From Hyalella azteca (lineage: Eukaryota > Arthropoda > Malacostraca > Amphipoda > Hyalellidae), in NCBI RefSeq assembly GCF_000764305.2, contig NW_025944691.1, positions 248,001-312,000 on the forward strand: a DNA stretch of 64,000 bases. Reading direction: 5' to 3'. Positions 62,201 through 64,000 of the stretch are shown piece after piece (within the stretch, counting starts at the first letter, position 1; each line of letters begins with the position of its first letter). A program made the translations under genes and the position numbers. Under the pieces are notes generated by a model. It saw nothing but the letters and a program-made list of their open reading frames with translations. It did no database searches and was not told the DNA's origin.

Positions 62201-64000
62201 TAACCTCTAAATTGTGATGTCAACCCCACCAAGTTGTGACGTCACCACCTCTAAACTTGATTCCAGCACATCTAAGCTTGACATCAGAACCTCTAAGTTG
62301 TGATGCCAGCCCCACCAAGTTATGATGCAAACACCTCTAAACTTGATATCAACGCATCTAAGCTTGATTTCATAACCTCTAAGTTGTGATGTCAACACCT
62401 GTAAGCTTTATCCAGCACATCTAAGCTTTATATTAGAACCTCTAAGCTTGATATCAACACCTCTAAGCTTGAGCCAGCACATCTAAGCTTTATATCAGAA
62501 CCTCTAAGTTGTGATATCAACAACTGTAAGCTTTATCCAGCACATCTAAGCTTTATGTCAGAACTTCTAAGTTGTGATGTCAACACCTCTAAGCTTGATC
62601 CCAGCACATCTAAGCTCTATGTCAGAACCTCTAAGTTGTGAAGTCAACAACTGTAAGCTTTATCCAGCACATCTAAGCTTTATATTAGAACCTCTAAGTT
62701 GTGATATCAACACCTCTAAGCCTGACATAAGAACCTCTAAGTTGTGATGTCAACACCTCTAAGCTTGACCCCAGCACATCTAAGCTCGATTTCAGAACCT
62801 TTTAAGTTGTGAAGTCATCAACTGTAAGCTTTATCCAGCACATCTAAGCTTTATATTAGACCCTCTAAGCTTGATATCAACACCTCTAAGCTTGAGCCAG
62901 CACATCTAAGCTTTATATCAAAACCTCTAAGTTGTGATGTCAACACCACCACCAAGTTATGCTGCCACCACCAGAAAGTTATGATGCCTCCACCACCAAG
63001 TTGATGCCACCACCACAAAGTTATGATGTCAGTTTACCATCATAACGACGTAGTGTATACGACAATGTTTATGTGGACGTCGATGTCGAGGACTGCGTGG
63101 CAGCAGTTCACAGTACGGCGAGTCGATGCATCGATCAGGCCCTTGAGGCGGGCTTATAGCCGCACCTTTATTCTCAGGCTGGACCACTTCGTTGAAGCGA
63201 GGAAATTGTCTAGAATTAACTGATCAAAGTATAAGTTAAAAAATTAAATGTTATGTTAAAATGTTATGTTAAATTAAATTTATTAACATTAAATTTTATG
63301 GTAAATGTTAAAATGTTAAATGTCAATACTATATCGCATATAACACAATGAAATTATTATGCGTGATAAATTTGAATATTTTGACAATATATTTCATAAA
63401 TAATAATAATGGAAAACCATAGCTATTATGAATTATATTTGGTTTAGATGTGACCTGCACGTTCATTTCCTCATTAAGTTCAATGCAATACAATGCAATT
63501 TGGAACTAAAATTTAATTTTTCATTATATTGTTTCCGCTCATGCACAAATAAACCCTTTAATTGCATATATATCAATATTAGTACTCATACATACTACAT
63601 AGTGGAATGCATGTACACTCTACTCGACCACTCACTGACACTCTAATTGCACCCATAGTGTCAAAGCAGAGACTTCTTTATTTATGTAGATTCCTCCTCA
63701 ACTTCATTTTTGAGTCCTATAAGTAGACACGTAAAGTATCATGGATACCAGCTGTAACCAGCATTATCATACATAAGAAATGGTTTAAATGTCAAGTAGA
63801 TGAAGAAATTAAAAAAAAATAAAACTAAAAACTAAAACTAAAAACTCTACGGTCTGACACTCTAATTGCACCTACACGCCTAACGCCTGCCCTCCTTATC
63901 GCCTGCCATCAGCAGCCAGTCTGTTATGACCTTACAGTTACAGGTCACAAGGGCAAACTATGTTAATAGCTTGACATAACTTAACATAAAATACTGAATG
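59249..64000 (+). CDS. Beta-tubulin 2, 3' partial (exons 1-2 visible)
   Basis: Exon 1 is 59249-59305 ([19 protein letters not shown], donor gtgagt). Exon 2 is 60628-60736 ([32 protein letters not shown], donor gtgggt, phase 1). Both exon lengths (57 and 109 nt) equal those of beta-tubulin 1, so this is a tandem duplicate in the same orientation. Exon 3 (expected YVPRA-type sequence) was not found, so intron 2 exceeds 3.2 kb and the gene continues past the window. [17 protein letters not shown] differs from the common SDEHGIDPTGTYHGDSD, so it is also a divergent isotype. Confidence 0.9.
60135..60425. repeat. 27-bp minisatellite (aatgagaacaagattattaa) in beta-tubulin 2 intron 1
   Basis: About eleven units. 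A 100-codon minus-strand frame rich in ILFSFIS is a by-product of the repeat. Confidence 0.92.
60745..60915. repeat. 46-bp tandem repeat just after beta-tubulin 2 exon 2
   Basis: Four near-identical units of tttaattactaaaatactaa plus aaaataaaataccccaaatg, starting about 15 nt past the donor at 60737. Confidence 0.95.
60930..61690. repeat. Degenerate repeats with cacgtttagctaggaaacag
   Basis: About ten decayed units with gttaaactatgttaagtaaa and tttagctactaaaaatat in beta-tubulin 2 intron 2. Confidence 0.8.
62030..63040. repeat. About 20-bp array (cacctctaagcttgatatca) in beta-tubulin 2 intron 2
   Basis: Around 40 variant units with several higher-order combinations (cagcacatctaagctttat, gaacctctaagttgtgatgt), changing to ccaccaccaaagttatgatg near 62945. 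Confidence 0.9.
63050..64000. other. Right end of the window, within beta-tubulin 2 intron 2
   Basis: No exon recognised; AT-rich, with short ttaaatgttaaa repeats near 63240-63320. Confidence 0.45.

Overview
This is a eukaryotic, almost certainly arthropod, genomic window. Split genes with GT-AG introns, AT-rich spacers, abundant tri- to hexanucleotide microsatellites, many minisatellites and small inverted-repeat elements all point that way. The protein families fit as well: DM4/DM12-type secreted proteins (an arthropod-centred family), a class B1 neuropeptide-type GPCR, and tandem beta-tubulins. A malacostracan crustacean would suit this repeat style, but that is inference.

Layout. (1) 1-21.8 kb holds a cluster of three paralogous DM4_12-like secreted-protein genes. 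Gene A (+) is partial and ends at 1695. Gene B (-) has four exons between 10381 and 6832. Gene C (-) has four exons between 21751 and 17505. Exon lengths (133/136, 185, 98, 205 nt) and intron phases (1, 0, 2) are the same wherever they can be seen, so these are tandem duplicates. (2) 28.0-37.3 kb holds a complete 12-exon class B1 GPCR (-) of about 763 aa. It has a signal peptide, an unusually long N-terminal region, a hormone-receptor domain and seven transmembrane segments. (3) 43.07-55.37 kb holds a complete seven-exon beta-tubulin (+, 459 aa). From 59.25 kb to beyond the window end there is a second beta-tubulin with the same exon structure, of which only exons 1 and 2 are visible.

The most striking thing here is where the minisatellites lie. 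At least ten tandem arrays are built from exon edges: units contain the last bases of an exon plus its 5' splice site, or a 3' splice site plus the first bases of an exon, or the end of a terminal exon with its stop codon. This occurs in all three DM4_12-like genes, in the GPCR and in beta-tubulin 1. The result is long runs of decoy or alternative splice sites in unrelated genes, apparently a genome-wide mode of array birth anchored on exon boundaries.

Other structure includes two short inverted-repeat element families present several times, a roughly 199-bp MITE-like insertion just upstream of a splice acceptor, a perfect 60-bp inverted repeat in a tubulin intron, a tRNA-derived SINE-like remnant, and one ambiguous base (N) exactly between two different satellites. 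Exons were assembled by eye from reading frame, phase and family motifs; no alignment or transcript data were used.
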